Assembly (NCBI GenBank): GCA_030549335.1 | Contig: CM060187.1 | Coordinates: forward strand, 58,610,203-58,674,202 | Source of the DNA: Pontederia crassipes | Lineage: Eukaryota; Streptophyta; Magnoliopsida; Commelinales; Pontederiaceae | DNA: 64,000 bases | Reading direction: 5' to 3' | Shown: one piece after another, positions 1 to 12,697 of the stretch | How the letters are laid out: each line of letters opens with the position of its first letter | Position numbering within the stretch: the first letter of the stretch is position 1 | Notes under the pieces: generated by a model | Database searches by the model: none | What the model was told of the DNA's origin: nothing | The model's input: the letters and a program-made list of their open reading frames with translations, nothing else | Translations under genes and position numbers: made by a program

Positions 1-1638
1 AGGAAAATGTGTGTGCATATGCGTGTAAATAGTCACACGTGTAATAGTTCCAAGATTGTTACGAGCAAACAATGATTTAATCAATGGATGGATGGGAAAT
101 AGAGAATATTGGTCGACCATTAAAGATTCAGATAAGTGTTTAATAAATCAATGACGACTCTTAATTAACAATTTTTTAATATTACTTTATAATAAATTTA
201 GGACTACCATAGTTCATATATGTAAACCTATTTTGGATCCACGTAATCCTCGATCCCTTCGCTAAATTATACAATTTAAGTATTATATATGTAGACCTAC
301 TTCAGGTCCACGTAAACCTCGATCCATAAGTAATTACTCATATTTTTAATAAAATAAAATAAAAGATTTAATAATTCTATTTTTCAACCTATAAAGATTT
401 ATGCTTATAATAAATTTTAAAGAATGCATGCACGATATGAAATCAAAATTAAAATATTGGTTATTAAGCTAACCTTTTATCCATTATACAATAAATAAAT
501 AAAACTGTAATTAGTTATGTGTATAAAAAATTAAAAGAATGTAGTTGGATGACAATAAAATAAAAATGAGAAGATAATAATCAAGTTGAGAAAGAAATAA
601 TACATTCGCATAAACATAATGTTGAAAAAATTCTCTAACTTAGAAATAATTTTTCAACATTTTCATCTGAATATTTCCAACATTTATTTGTTTATGTCAA
701 TTATCAAATAATAAAATTAGACTTTCCACTCTCACATTTCTTATAATTATAAAAATAATAATAATATTATTATTCATTTTTTTATAATGGATATAAACAA
801 AAGACTTTTAGATGAAACAAAAAAGATTGAATGAAAATTGATTTACTTAGGACATGTTTGATTTAAAAAAATTGATTTATGCTGGTAGACTCGGACACAG
901 CAAGTCGGGCCGATATAAAAACACACGTATCAAATTAATATTATTATTGTGATAATGATTTTAACTTTTTTTAAATAACCAATTACCGATATTTCGCGTT
1001 GTTAATTGTTTAATTCGTACGATGCTATTGAGCACATTGACCATATCAACTCTTCATCAAGCCTAACTAATTCGATAAAATCGTCCCGAATTATAGTTAC
1101 AGATGAGAATCTAAAATTTTCTACATTCACACTCACACTCGAAATCTTATTTAAAAGAGGATGAATTACTTATCAATTAACCAACTCCCATTGTCCCAAT
1201 TTTATTTTAAACGTGACGTTCTAATTCTAATAAACGTGAGGGAAGTTGGTGAGACGTGCCGTGATCAACACTTTGCACTTGCACCACAGCCACCACCTCT
1301 CTCCCGTGTTTTGATTTTTGTAGGTTCCATGAGCAGCGCAGCCAGCGAGGCTACGTCGAAGGCGGCAAACAAACGAGGGCGTGGCGTGCGTATGATCTGA
1401 TTGATATGTTGCCTCTTACCACCCCCAACTCCTTCCTCTCGTTTCGGGATTCCATCTGCAACCTCCCCCGGCCCCCATTCTCTCCTCTTCCATCCCCGCC
1501 GCAGCATCCGTCCGTCCTCGTCGCCGTCGTCGTATACGCCGCCGCCACCGGCCTTCTTCGTCTCCATGATCCGCTGCCAAAACTGGAGGGGCCGGCAAAT
1601 TTGAGGATTCGCGCGATTGCCAAGAGTTGGGGGTGGAT
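1..1638. other. AT-rich intergenic spacer
   Basis: No supported gene. Two diverged direct repeats lie near 215-260 and 285-335; both carry a run resembling tatatgtaRacctact followed by ccacgtaaNcctcgatcc. A short inverted repeat sits at about 619-660, with arms AATGTTGAAAAAATT and AATTTTTCAACATT. The GC content rises after about 1400 towards the start of the NET2-like pseudogene, and short open frames there on both strands are compositional. Confidence 0.6.
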
Positions 1639-4600
1639 ATGTTGTAGCGCGCTGCAAGCAACGCCTACTCATGGTGGTGGGCAAGCCACATCCGGACGAA
1701 GCAGTCGAAATGGCTCGACATCAACCTCCAAGGTCAGTCGCGTTGCGCCACTGCGGGCATCGATCTCCGCGTGTGTTCCCTTCCTGGTCGATCCATGTTT
1801 TGCTATCAGCATCTCGTCAAACCTCATAATAGTTTGCTTTTGTCCTAGGGTGAGAGTAGATTTGATCTGCATGGCATAATGTATGAAAATTGATTTAAGT
1901 GACTTGGAACGGGGAACAAATGAGAGTGCAGAAAGGGCATACAAAAAAAAAGCCACTTAATAATGTTTTGCTAATAACCCGAATTTATGGCCATTTCTTG
2001 AGAGTTGACATGGTTTATAGTAATAATATAAGAAGAACATTTTTTGCCAGTTTCTTGATTTAAAGATTGGTGATGTTAATTAATTAACTTGATCTGCAGC
2101 AATGCTTAAAGGTCATATACTATGTTGATCAAGTCATAGGGCATTTGGATGTTTATTTTGATACATTTCAGGAAAATACAGAGTGCATGCAAACAATACA
2201 TAGGTTCATTTCGCCTCCATTGGATTTTGGTAAGTTCACAAATCATGTCCAGGGAGGATACTTCTTCTTTTCTGTTTTTTTTTTTGAAGAGAGAATATTT
2301 GCAAAATTAATGAGAGTATATTTCATCTCAGAGCTCTGGATGAGTTGATGAATTTGATTAGCCCACTTGGTCACAAGCAAAGCTATTTGCATTTGGAGAA
2401 GATATAAAAGAAGTTACAATTTTGATACCGTACAATTTTGAGATTAGTTAAAGAAAGCTATACACCATCCAGAATCTGATTTCTTCTGCTTGTTCAACTT
2501 CATATTATTTGCTATCTACTTCTTGTTTGGCTTGATTTAAAGAAGTGACATGTAAGTTAATAAATGAATTTTATCTACATTTCTTTCACTGCGCTTAAGA
2601 TTTTCTGTTCCAGATAAAAAGGCATCGATGCTTGTCTTCAGATATAACCTACATTGAACTTAGAAATCCTTAATCATATTTGGAGAAAAAAAATGTCTGT
2701 ATGTGAGGCATGGAACCTTTTCTTCATATATAATCTACTTTACACTCTACAGTCATCCATTGCTTTTTTGCTTATCTTTAAAAATCAAATGATACCTTTT
2801 CATTGATTGACTTTGGTTTTAAATCAAAGGGGAATCCATCCATGTAGGTTTGAGAGCTATGTGTGTTATGTTAAAAGTATTGTTACTTATTTGCTAAATG
2901 AAAGATATTGTTGTTCAGTATCCATATAAGTCACAATCTATTATCTGAGACAACTTGACCTTCATTCAGTAGACAATTACAATATGGAAAGTAAACCTTG
3001 TGTATTTTTCATTTGTTAATACATGTAACATGCTTTCTTGTGTTCAATGAATACTACTATGTCACTCTTGCTTTAATTTCAGAGATGGAGGAAAGGGTGA
3101 AAACAACGCTGAAGTTAATTGAAGAGGATGCAGATTCCTTTGCTAAGAGGGCTGAGATGTACTTCAAAATGAGACCTGAGCTGATAAACATAGTCGAAGA
3201 GGCCTACAGGGCATACATAGCATTAGTTGACAGATATGACCACATATCTGGAGAACTGCACAAGGCCAACCACACCATCGCAACTGCTTTCCCTGATCAG
3301 TTCCAGTATGCTATGCTGGTAAAATTACACCAATTGACAATTTTCCAAAAGCAATTACACCAATTGATCCTGGTAAAATTAACAAACCAGTAATAGAGGG
3401 GCTGGTTAACAAAAAGAAAGAAAATCGACCATCCATAGGCAAGGCACGGAAGAAGAAAAACATTAGTCAGATTGACAAAGAAAAGGCACAAGAGGACATT
3501 AATAAACTTCAGAAAGGAATCCTGGTTCTGCAAACAAAAAAGGAGTTCATCAAAAGCTCATATGAGAGTGGAATAGCCAAATATTGGGAAATTGAGAAGA
3601 AAATCATGGAGATGCAAGAGGATGTATTTTTCTTGGAAGATGAATTTAGTGCTAGTGCAGTCATTGAAGACCATGAAGCACGTGCCCTCATGACAACAAC
3701 AGCCCTCGAATCCTGTGAGAATGCTATAGTTAGGCTTCAGGAACAACGAGAGAATTCTATGAAGAATGCAAAAGCAGAATCTGAAAGAATTAAGGTGGCA
3801 GTAGAAAAGCTGAAGGCTCTAAAGGGTGAAAACATTTAAATCCAATATGGAAACTGTGGAAATCTCCAATGACAACAGTGAGATGATTACCTTCCTTGGT
3901 GACATAGAGGAAGAAGCCTATTCTCTGAACAAGGAAAAAAAATCAGCTGCATACTATATGTGTGAAAGTAAAGGAATACTTTCAAACAAAATCTGATGCC
4001 TCTGCACTAGAAATTGCAGAAGATATCAATGAGCTGGTAAATAGAATTATCGAGTTGGAGCTCACAATATCATCACAGACTGCACAAATAGATATACTGA
4101 GTTCAGAAAACAATGAGCTGGAGAAACACCTCCAAAGCATAGAAGAGAAGGCAATGCTAGTTGATGATCCAGATGAGCTGACTAAAAGACTTGGGGAAGC
4201 AGAAGATGAATTAAACAAAGTTCAAATAATTGAGAAAAGCGTTTAGGATGAAGAAAAGGATTTCTGCACAAATTTTATTGAATTCTTTAATAGTCTTAAT
4301 GGTATTTCAGAGAAGATGGAATCTGCCAGGCATCATGAGATTGCCCATATGAGGAATCCTTTCTTAGATGAGGAGGATTCCAGTTTTAGTTCTAAACCAC
4401 AGAGAGAGTGTGAAGTTAAAGAAGTTACTGAAGTCCATGAGATAACGGAAAATTTGGTGGAAGAAATTAAGGAACTTAGTCATTACCGAGATGACCATTC
4501 CCAGTCTGAGGCTAGTGGTTTGCCTGAGAGTAATTCATGCAGTATCCTTGTTACACATAATGAATTTGAATCAAAGGATAAAGACTCAATCCATGCAAAT

Positions 4601-5832
4601 CTTAGCGTTGAGAATAGCTGCAATCAAGAAACACAGCCTAGCGTGGAAGATACTCTTGACCTGCAAAAGTTACTTCTAAATAGCCCTGAAGGCCAAAAAA
4701 AGAATTTACTGTTTGCAGTGAGACAAAGAAAACACTTTTTGAAGTAGAAGAGAAGAGTGAAGACAACTTTCATGAATTGATATCAATAATAAAAGAACTA
4801 AAGAATACCAATGCAATGAAGGATGATGAAATACAGATGCTGAGGCAAGAGCTTAGTTTCTTAAAGGCCATCTCAAACAAGAGCGTGGATGCTGCTTGCA
4901 TCCAAGGCAAGGATTCTGGGCGTGGTCACCGTAAATTCAGAAGTATGTCCAACTTTCAGACACTCATTGATGGCAAAAATGTTCCGCTTTTAAAGATGCC
5001 ACCATAACCAAAACTTAGACCTAGAGCTACAAGAAATAAGTCAATAGAAGCAATGGATATTGGAACTTCACTTCCAGAAGGCTTAGATCTACAGTGCAAT
5101 GATGAAGTGAATAATGCGTCACCTGTAGAGGACAAGTTTAGAAGGGATTTCGATGCACTTCTTGAGGAGAATTTAGAGTTCTGGCTACAGTTCAGCACAT
5201 CATTCCATCGTGTGCAAGAGTTCCAATCCAAATTTGATTTCATATAAGCAGACATCGACAAAGTAAATGACAAAATGATGCAGGAAGGCAGCACAAGTTC
5301 TTCACGCGACCAGGTTTCCAAGGCTAACCCTGCACCATCTGCAGCAGAGCTCAGAGAAGACTGAACTCCAAGTATGGTTGGAACAAAGTCAACTGCTAAG
5401 AAGGGAGCTGGAAGCCAGATTCTCGTCACTTTGCAGCATACAAGAGGAGATTTCTGGAGAAGTAGATAGTAATCTTGAAAATGCAGAAGCAAAGCTAACT
5501 CCTTATCAAGCTGCAAAGTTTCAAGGTGAGGTTCTCAACATGCAGCAGGAGAATAACAAGGTTGCAAGTGAGCTGCAGGTTGTACAAGATCATGTGATGG
5601 GGCTTCAAACTGAAATATAGAGAGATTGTCAAAGCTATATAACAGCTTTGAGCCATCATCAATGCCTAGAACCAACAATAACAATCAGTTCAGAAATTTT
5701 CCTACCAAGGGTAGAGTGCCTTTGCGGGCCTTCCTTTTCGGTGCCAGGCCGAAGAAACCCTCCATATTCGCATGCATGAATCCAATTTTTCTGAAAGAAC
5801 ATGCCGATTTTAGGAGCCCAGGATTTCGTTGA
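1639..5832 (+). pseudogene. NET2-type NETWORKED/KIP1-like actin-binding protein, pseudogene
   Basis: NET proteins are plant actin-binding proteins with an N-terminal NAB (KIP1-like) domain and long coiled coils. Exon 1 (1639-1732) reads ATG TTG TAG and then the family start RAASNAYSWWWASHIRTKQS; the usual third residue is Gln, so codon 3 (1645-1647) is a nonsense change. A GT donor follows at 1733. Exon 2 starts at 3083 after an AG acceptor, and the frame continues through MEERVKTTLKLIEEDADSF and the rest of the NAB domain. A 14-bp direct repeat (3324-3337 and 3354-3367) marks a frame change. The coiled coil then continues with the NET2-like stretch KSSYESGIAKYWEIE. Further in-frame stops fall at 3837-3839, 4244-4246, 4745-4747, 5005-5007, 5245-5247 and 5618-5620. 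The basic C-terminal tail (RVPLRAFLFGARPKKPS) is still recognisable near 5710-5760. The two-exon layout is normal for the family. Many separate lesions make this a decayed copy and not an annotation error. Confidence 0.88.
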
Positions 5833-8800
5833 GTTTTGTGGTATGTAGCTTCTTCCTGATGCAATCTCCCATAATAATGTTTTTAGTTACTCTGCTGCAA
5901 TCATTCTGAAAATCATTTGTTTCAACTGTACATTGTAACGTTAGCAAGTTGTGCATAATTTCATCTCCAACTAGATGTCTACTCCAACTAGTATTCTTTG
6001 TCCATGAAGATCAGATGATTGTCCTTATACGAAATGTCCATGGGCCACAAGCTACCTCATTTCATTCATTCGGCACCTGGCTGTTCTTTTTTCACATTTT
6101 TTTCCTGGTAAAAATTCCTGTTAGACTTTGATTTCAATTTTGGAGGCAAAAAGAGAGAGAGAAGATGCGTCTATTTGTAATATTGGCTAAATCCATATTC
6201 ATGATAGATTTACAGTTTTCTCCTTTCACATACATAAATTTATATCCGTTTCTCACATGATTTGGTGTACCTTTATCAGTGTTAATTGGGATATTCAGTT
6301 TGTGATTATGATACTTCGAAAATTCATGTAAAAATGGGGCAATTAGAAAATTTTTCGTCATTACATAATTATAATAAAATACTTTTTACTCAATGCAACA
6401 AAAACTATAACTAATAAAATAAATAAAAACCATATTTTCAGTAGAATACTTCATAAAAAGCATTTTAACATAATGTCAACATAAAGTATAAACTAATATT
6501 CTTTGTCCAAAAACATCTATAAACTTGTCATAAACTATTAGACTAAACATAATAATGACAAACATGATTGTATTTAATCATAGGTCACGTGCAATCACGC
6601 CGTCATGAATTGAGCTGTCATTCATGCATAATCTTTGTATGGATATTTTTCAATTAGAATATATATAGGTCGTGCAATGCAATAATCCCTATACAAGATA
6701 CTATATGACTTGGATATTCAAATTTCTACATATATGTCATGTATTAACAAATGACTTACATATCAATTATGGAACAACATTCATCACGAATCATTATCAA
6801 TAGCATCGGTATAATATGTAAATGATCATCATCATACTATAGTATGATACCTACATCATCAGTCAATTTCATTGGTACATACATTTAGTGGCTTGCAGTT
6901 ATCGTAACATTGTTTAAGTAAACTTTTTCAGGGTTATTTTATAATCTTTTGCACTCTACTTTTGTGAGCATCAATCGTAATAGTTTAATCTTTATCAATA
7001 GCAGTCTTTGATCTTATAATAATTGAAGAATCAAATCGTTGTCCTCACAGTAGACTAGTTAGGCTTTGGAGACATTGTTTCCTCCATCCGAAAGTGACTA
7101 GGAATACATTATATTGTTGTTGATATGGGAATAGTTATTCCTAAAAGAAATACATACATAAAGTGTAAGAAATAATTATTTCCTAACAATCAGTTTAGGA
7201 GAGACATTAAATAGTATTCTTTAATTGAGAGAAGGGTAAAAGGAAAAGGATGTTGGAGTGAATTAAGAGAAAGGAAATAAAAAAGGAGATTTGGCGGCCA
7301 ACAATTAATTGGTCGTAATATAAGGTTAGATAGAGTAGGTGAGAGGGAAATACGAATAAGAAAAAAAGGAGAAAATGGAAAAGAAAAAGGAACTGTGCGA
7401 GGGTAATGTATTATTCACATTTATTGTTTTAATGTTAGTTTATTAATTGAATAAATTATTAATTATCTTGATTATATTATTATAATATTGTTGATCTTAC
7501 CGATGATTGTATTATTGGCCTATTTAATTTTTGGTACATGTCTTGTCTAACCTAATTAATAATTTATCAAAGATAGATATTTTAGGTAAACGAAATAAAA
7601 GTCGAAAACTACTGAGCCGATGTCTACTGATCGGCATTAAGCTAGGACCAATTGAATTGAATGAGACAAATAGTGTAAAAGCTATAATTGTCCCGTGTAT
7701 GACCACTCGTTCCCCATCATACACGAATCCATTGAATCGAATTGGGCTTGGCGTAGCACTGATCCTTCACTGGCCTACATGAAAGTGGCATGATGTCCTT
7801 TAATTGACTGAGCGCTTCATCATTGAATTGGATAATTTCAAACATTATAAATTGAATGAAATCGAATTGGAATTGAAATTGAAATTAAAATTAAATTGAA
7901 TAGAATTGGATCATGGTCATTTGGATATATTGACATTGAGTTGGCAATTATTATTACCCTATTGAATCAAATTATTATTGGCCAATGATAATTGATTATT
8001 GAATTAGAAATTATTAATTGAATATTAATTTATTAATCAAGCAATTGATAATCGGAAATTGTTATTGGTTCATATTGATCTTTTGATCACAATATGATAT
8101 ATTGTTAATTGATTATTGTATTGACTGCTCAATTGATTCACCATTGATTATACTTTATTATCAATTGAGCATATTGATTGTCTTTTAGATCCTACATACT
8201 GAGTATTTTTATACTCACGAATATTTTTTTATATCTGGATCCATGGAGGTGTACTTGGATCCGTGCTAGTGATAGAGCTATAGATGATGGTCTTGCATGT
8301 AGCTATGCTAAGTGATTGACAGATGTTGCACATGGCATTAGATCGAGTCATTTAGTCTTAATATTTTAGCATTTATCAAAATTGTGAACTTATGGATGTT
8401 TTAGTATTTTGATTATTATGGATTATTAGTTATTATTTTTGAAAAGTCTTCCGCATTTATTGTTTATATTTTGAAAAAAATATTTTATAAAAAACTGTGT
8501 AGCGCCTCTAGAACAACTCTGAGCACGTGAAAGTCACGTAGTTTTTGGGGCGTTACACTTGTCAGCATGAGCAAGAATTATTTTTCAACCTGCCTGATTT
8601 GATTTGGTCACGATCGTTCAAACCGTCTCAGCATCCTACAAATCGACCTTTAGCCCAAAATTATAGGTTTTTGAATCAAAACTATAAGGAAAACATCTAA
8701 AAACACAAAAAAAGACATAATAGGACATAATTTCTAAGTATTTAAGCATCATAAAAAAATACATTCTAAGCATGTAAACCCAATCATGAAGGTATAGAAT

Positions 8801-9182
8801 TTTTCTCAGGTACATCTAAAAACATGTCTATCATAAGAATCAATAAATATTTAAATCTAAGCATAATCATCTAATTTAATCTAATGATTCTATACATAGG
8901 CATCCTCAATCAAAATTCTACCAAGAATTATGGTGTTCTTAAAACTATCATTTCAAACAAAGATATGTTTGGATCCTGATTTTGTAACCTCGTTTCTTGC
9001 CCTTCCTCATTCCTTCTCTTTTTTTAAGATTTAGCCAATAAATTAAGAGGAGGAGATTAAGACTTTATATAGGGGAGACGATTAAAACCCAAAAGATTGA
9101 AAAACTCTTATTAAAAAAATAAGGTTGTTATAGTGATGATATGTAAATGTTGCTTGACAATATCCAAATAATGTGAAAAATT
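5833..9182. other. AT-rich intergenic region with low-complexity repeats
   Basis: No gene is supported. The stretch at about 7790-8160 is built from variants of the word aattga/attgaatt and looks like a decayed simple repeat. From about 8200 to 8557 the sequence resembles the end of an LTR retrotransposon (listed separately). Short open frames, for example near 7524-7782, match nothing I know. Confidence 0.5.
8190..8557 (+). repeat. Possible LTR-retrotransposon remnant
   Basis: The segment contains CATACTGAGTATTTTTATAC and ends with TTTTTGGGGCGTTACA. GGGGCGTNACA is a common 3' terminus of chromovirus-type LTRs in monocots (recalled, not searched). No partner LTR, primer-binding site or coding region was found here, so a solo LTR or truncated piece is the likeliest reading. 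The left boundary is a guess. Confidence 0.3.
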
Positions 9183-9185
9183 TAA

Positions 9186-9695
9186 GGGTCTGTTTGGCAA
9201 ACAACTAATGGAGGGATGAGATGGAGTGGTGTGGTGAGTGATGGGGTGGGGTGGCGTGATGTGTCATTATAAAGTCCATGTTTGGATAATAAATTATATA
9301 AGATGTGGGATGGGGTAATGAAGATTTTATTTGTATAAAAGTTATTTTTATCCTTCATTGTATATTTAAAGTATTTATAATCGTTAATTAGAGATGAGCA
9401 TGAATCGGGATGACTGGTCTCCCTCGTCCGCACCGGTTCGGATTTTTTAAATTTTTTTCTGACTTGATGGATAATTGAGTCAGAACCGAGTCTCATTTCT
9501 TTGACACTCGATCAAGTCGGGTCGGGACCGAATCTGGGTTTTACGTCCTGACCCGATTAAATATATTATATTAATATTAAATTATTTTTAAATGATATAT
9601 TTATATTTATTTTGAATAAAATTTTATATTTACGAAAAAGTTTTATTTAATAAAAATTATAGATAAATATGTATTCATATTAGAAAAAAGATAAC

Positions 9696-9730
<35 letters not shown>

Positions 9731-9987
9731 AGGTGGTTTAATTTGGTAATAAGAGAAATAATTTAATTTGGTATTAAAAAAGTGAAAGATGTTAATTTGG
9801 TTTAAAATAATCTATCCTTCCTTATTTCACCAATTTGGTGGAATGAAAAAATGTGGTGTTTGAAGGACTTAGCTATTCCACCCACCCCTCTTAACTTAAA
9901 TAAAAAATGTAACCAAACATAGTGTAACTAATTTCATTCCCTCATATTCCACCCCACCCTTTCATAACCCTTAATTCAAACAGACCC
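9186..9987. mobile_element. PIF/Harbinger-type (Tourist-like) MITE, 802 bp
   Basis: The left end reads GGGTCTGTTTGGCAAAC and the right end reads TTCAAACAGACCC, giving matching terminal inverted repeats. Both are flanked by the trinucleotide TAA (9183-9185 and 9988-9990). A TAA/TTA duplication with a GGG-starting inverted terminus is the hallmark of PIF/Harbinger elements. The inner arms keep inverted complementarity, with ggggtggggtggcg on the left and ccaccccacccttt on the right. No transposase is present, so the element is non-autonomous. The middle (about 9385-9720) differs in character, with gtcgggtcggg-like motifs and a TA/TG microsatellite, and may be a nested insertion. Confidence 0.8.
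9693..9731. repeat. (TA)n(TG)n microsatellite
   Basis: A run of about ten TA units passes into about ten TG units inside the MITE. A compound dinucleotide repeat of this form is typical of replication slippage. Confidence 0.9.
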
Positions 9988-9990
9988 TAA

Positions 9991-10840
9991 GTAACACATC
10001 AAATAATCATATTAGGTACATGTTCCTAGCTACTCTCCCTATCTCCCTTTCGCAGATTACTAATATCAAAATTTGATAATTTATTATAGAGTAATTTGGA
10101 TTAAATACTTGAAGAGTTTTGATTTTTTTTTGTCTAGCTAAAATCCGAATATTACATAAGAACTTGAGAATTATATTTTCAAGAACTTCTTTATCCTATT
10201 TTTTTCATTATATATTGCATTTATACTTATATGAAAAATAATACAGAACTTTCCAGTCCACGCGATGCGAATTACATATATTCTTTTCCCATCCAACAAT
10301 TATTCACGTATTATCTTATCAATTAAAATAACTAATTCGGCCATGATTATATCTATGGATGATCACGATAAAATCTTTTACATATTTTAATCTAACAACA
10401 ATAATATCTTTATCTTATGTCATCACTAGACTCAATTGGGATAAGTGCCTGAAGAAAAACAAATCAAACTGTAACCCGATTTAATATTATTTTTTCTCAG
10501 TGTTGTATATTTATTTATCTTAATATTTGTTTTTATAATTCTTCAATAATTAGAAGGAAAAAAAACGATAACTGATATATAATTCAATTAAGATGGGGAT
10601 CAGATACCGTTGTTAGATTATTACTCCCACCGAATTTTCCATTTCCGAAATGGAGGGTCAACGTCTGCCACGTGTAGGGAATCTGATGCACGTTCGCCAC
10701 TTGGAACACGCGTTCCCGACGCGGAAGTCAAAAAGTTGAAAAGACCCGCTCGTCCTGACGCGTCAGGGGACCCACCCTCTCCCCACCTCAGAAATAAATT
10801 TACACCAATAAGAATTCTATCGTGGGCCCCAGATATCTGT
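9991..10840. other. Upstream region of the A3-type gene
   Basis: AT-rich until about 10600, then promoter-like. It contains CCACGTGT (core CACGTG, 10669-10674), a G-box/ABRE-type motif bound by bZIP and bHLH factors, and TGGGCC (10823-10828), a TCP site II-type motif. No open reading frame of interest is seen. Confidence 0.5.
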
Positions 10841-10845
10841 TCCGA

Positions 10846-10853
10846 TATATATA
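10846..10853 (+). promoter_or_regulatory. TATA box of the A3-type gene
   Basis: TATATATA lies just upstream of a GA-rich leader (10857-10887). The leader ends at a consensus GTGAGT donor at 10927, so transcription probably starts about 30 bases after this box. The 5' UTR is then interrupted by a roughly 900-bp intron. Confidence 0.65.
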
Positions 10854-11467
10854 GCGAGGGAGAGGGAGGGAGAGAGAGAGAGAGAGATCTGTGTCCATCT
10901 CCTCTACTGCTTCATCGGAGATTTTGGTGAGTTCTTAGTACAGTTATTTTTTTCCCTTTTGTTGAATTGTGTCGAAGTTACGTTAAGATCGAATTATAAG
11001 AACATAATTTCTGGTTATGCTTTCAGCCATTTGTTTTTTTCCCCCTAATTTTGGTCGCTTCGGATGTTAAGATCTCCACATGCATGACTTGAATCCCTCT
11101 CTGGATTTGTTTCTCGATCAGTTGTTACACATCGTTTGTAGATTCTGTTCTTCTTTGTCTTCTTTATCTTGTGAAGAAAATGATTCATGAATGAGTTCCT
11201 AATCCTTTTATCGAACTGAAGAGGTTGGCCGTGCCAATAGGATTAGTTCGAAGAGAATCAAGAGATGTGTTGATTGCTGAATTCTGAACTCTGTTGCATC
11301 TTTTTCTGAAGCGTTGACATGATAGTGAATGAATGGCATAAGTAGATCGCCAGGTAATGCAATTTTGCTTACTTAGGGCGTCGAGGTTGGGGCTTTGTCA
11401 TCTGTTGGAGTTAGATTAATTGGATCAGAAATCATCCTTTAGATTGCGCTTAACATCATATGTAATA

Positions 11468-11572
<105 letters not shown>

Positions 11573-11864
11573 TTCAGTCTCTTGAAAGTTTCGAAGTTTT
11601 AGAAGGCTTGACAGAACAACTGTGAGAAGATACAGAGTAAGATTTTTTGGAGATAGAACATAAAAAGAGTCTCCTGGAGCCTGGAACTTTAATTGAAGAT
11701 GTGAATCGTAACTTTGATGAAATGTTGGATGTTATGGTAGGATATTTTCAAGCATCTTGAGTTGCTAATGGTATGCGCCATCGGTTGTTGATCGGCTTCG
11801 TGCTTAGATGGTTGGTTCTCATAATTTTTTTGCCATGTATCAGGATTTCCAACAGAGGGAGAAA

Positions 11865-12697
11865 ATGGGAGGTGGCAAGGACAAGGAGAAGGACAAGCAC
11901 GACGGCGAAAAAGGATTGCATGGATTTGGCCATTCTGGATATCCCCCTGCCGGTTATCCACCGGCCGGCTATCCACCGGGCGGCTACCCTGCTGCTCCAG
12001 GGGCTTACCCCCCTGGAGCTTATCCTCCTGCAGCTGGAGCTTATCCCCCTGCCCATGGGGGTTATCCTCCACAGGGATACCCCCCACAGGGATATCCACC
12101 CGCTGCTTACCCACCTGGTCCTGCTCATCAAGGTAACTAACATAATATTATGCTTCAATGCTGTTCCATGATGCAAGTTCAAACTTTGCACCCAATTTCA
12201 CGATGAAAAGATTCACTGAAGCAATGACAAATTTACTCCATTCGCTTCATAAGGTTTGTTCCAGTATCTGGCTGTTGTAGTCCTTCAGAAAGGAATACTT
12301 ACAATTCAGGACTCGAGTTGTCAATTGGATAGCAACTATTTTTTTCTTTGAAGTCACAAAAAGTATTTCGAAAAATGATCATGTGGAGTATATATATTAT
12401 ATAGTGAGCTCTTCCTGTTCTTGACCTCTTGATATTGGCATCTTCTCAGGACATGGTTCTCACATGGGGGCAATGCTAGCTGGTGGAGCAGCAGCAGCCG
12501 CGGCTGCTTACGGGGCAAGCCACTTGGCCCATGGCTCTCACCTCGGCGGCGGTCATGGGGGTTATGCCCATGGGGGCTACGCTGGTCACATGCCTGGTCA
12601 CCATGGCAAGTTCAAGCACCACGGCAAGGGCAAGCATGGGAAGTTCGGGCACAAGCATGGAAAGCACCACGGAGGAAAGTTCAAGAAGTGGAAGTGA
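11865..12697 (+). CDS. Glycine/proline-rich protein A3-like (GPRP family), 171 aa
   Basis: Coding exons are 11865-12132 and 12450-12697, joined in phase 1 across GTAACT...TCTCAG; a non-coding first exon lies near 10880-10926. The protein has three zones. The first is a charged N-terminus (MGGGKDKEKDKHDGEKG). The second is a run of GYPPxGYPP/AYPP pentad-like repeats (residues about 24-87). The third is a short hydrophobic Ala/Gly stretch (GAMLAGGAAAAAAAYGAS) followed by a Gly/His/Lys-rich tail ending GGKFKKWK. This order (XYPPX repeats, Ala-rich hydrophobic segment, GHK tail) defines the plant GPRP/A3 family. Members are small, often stress- or hormone-responsive, and of uncertain biochemical role. 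The G-box upstream and the long 5' intron suggest regulated expression. An AATAAA signal follows near 12834. The upstream in-frame ATG at 11808 lies in the intron, so 11865 is preferred. Confidence 0.9.
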
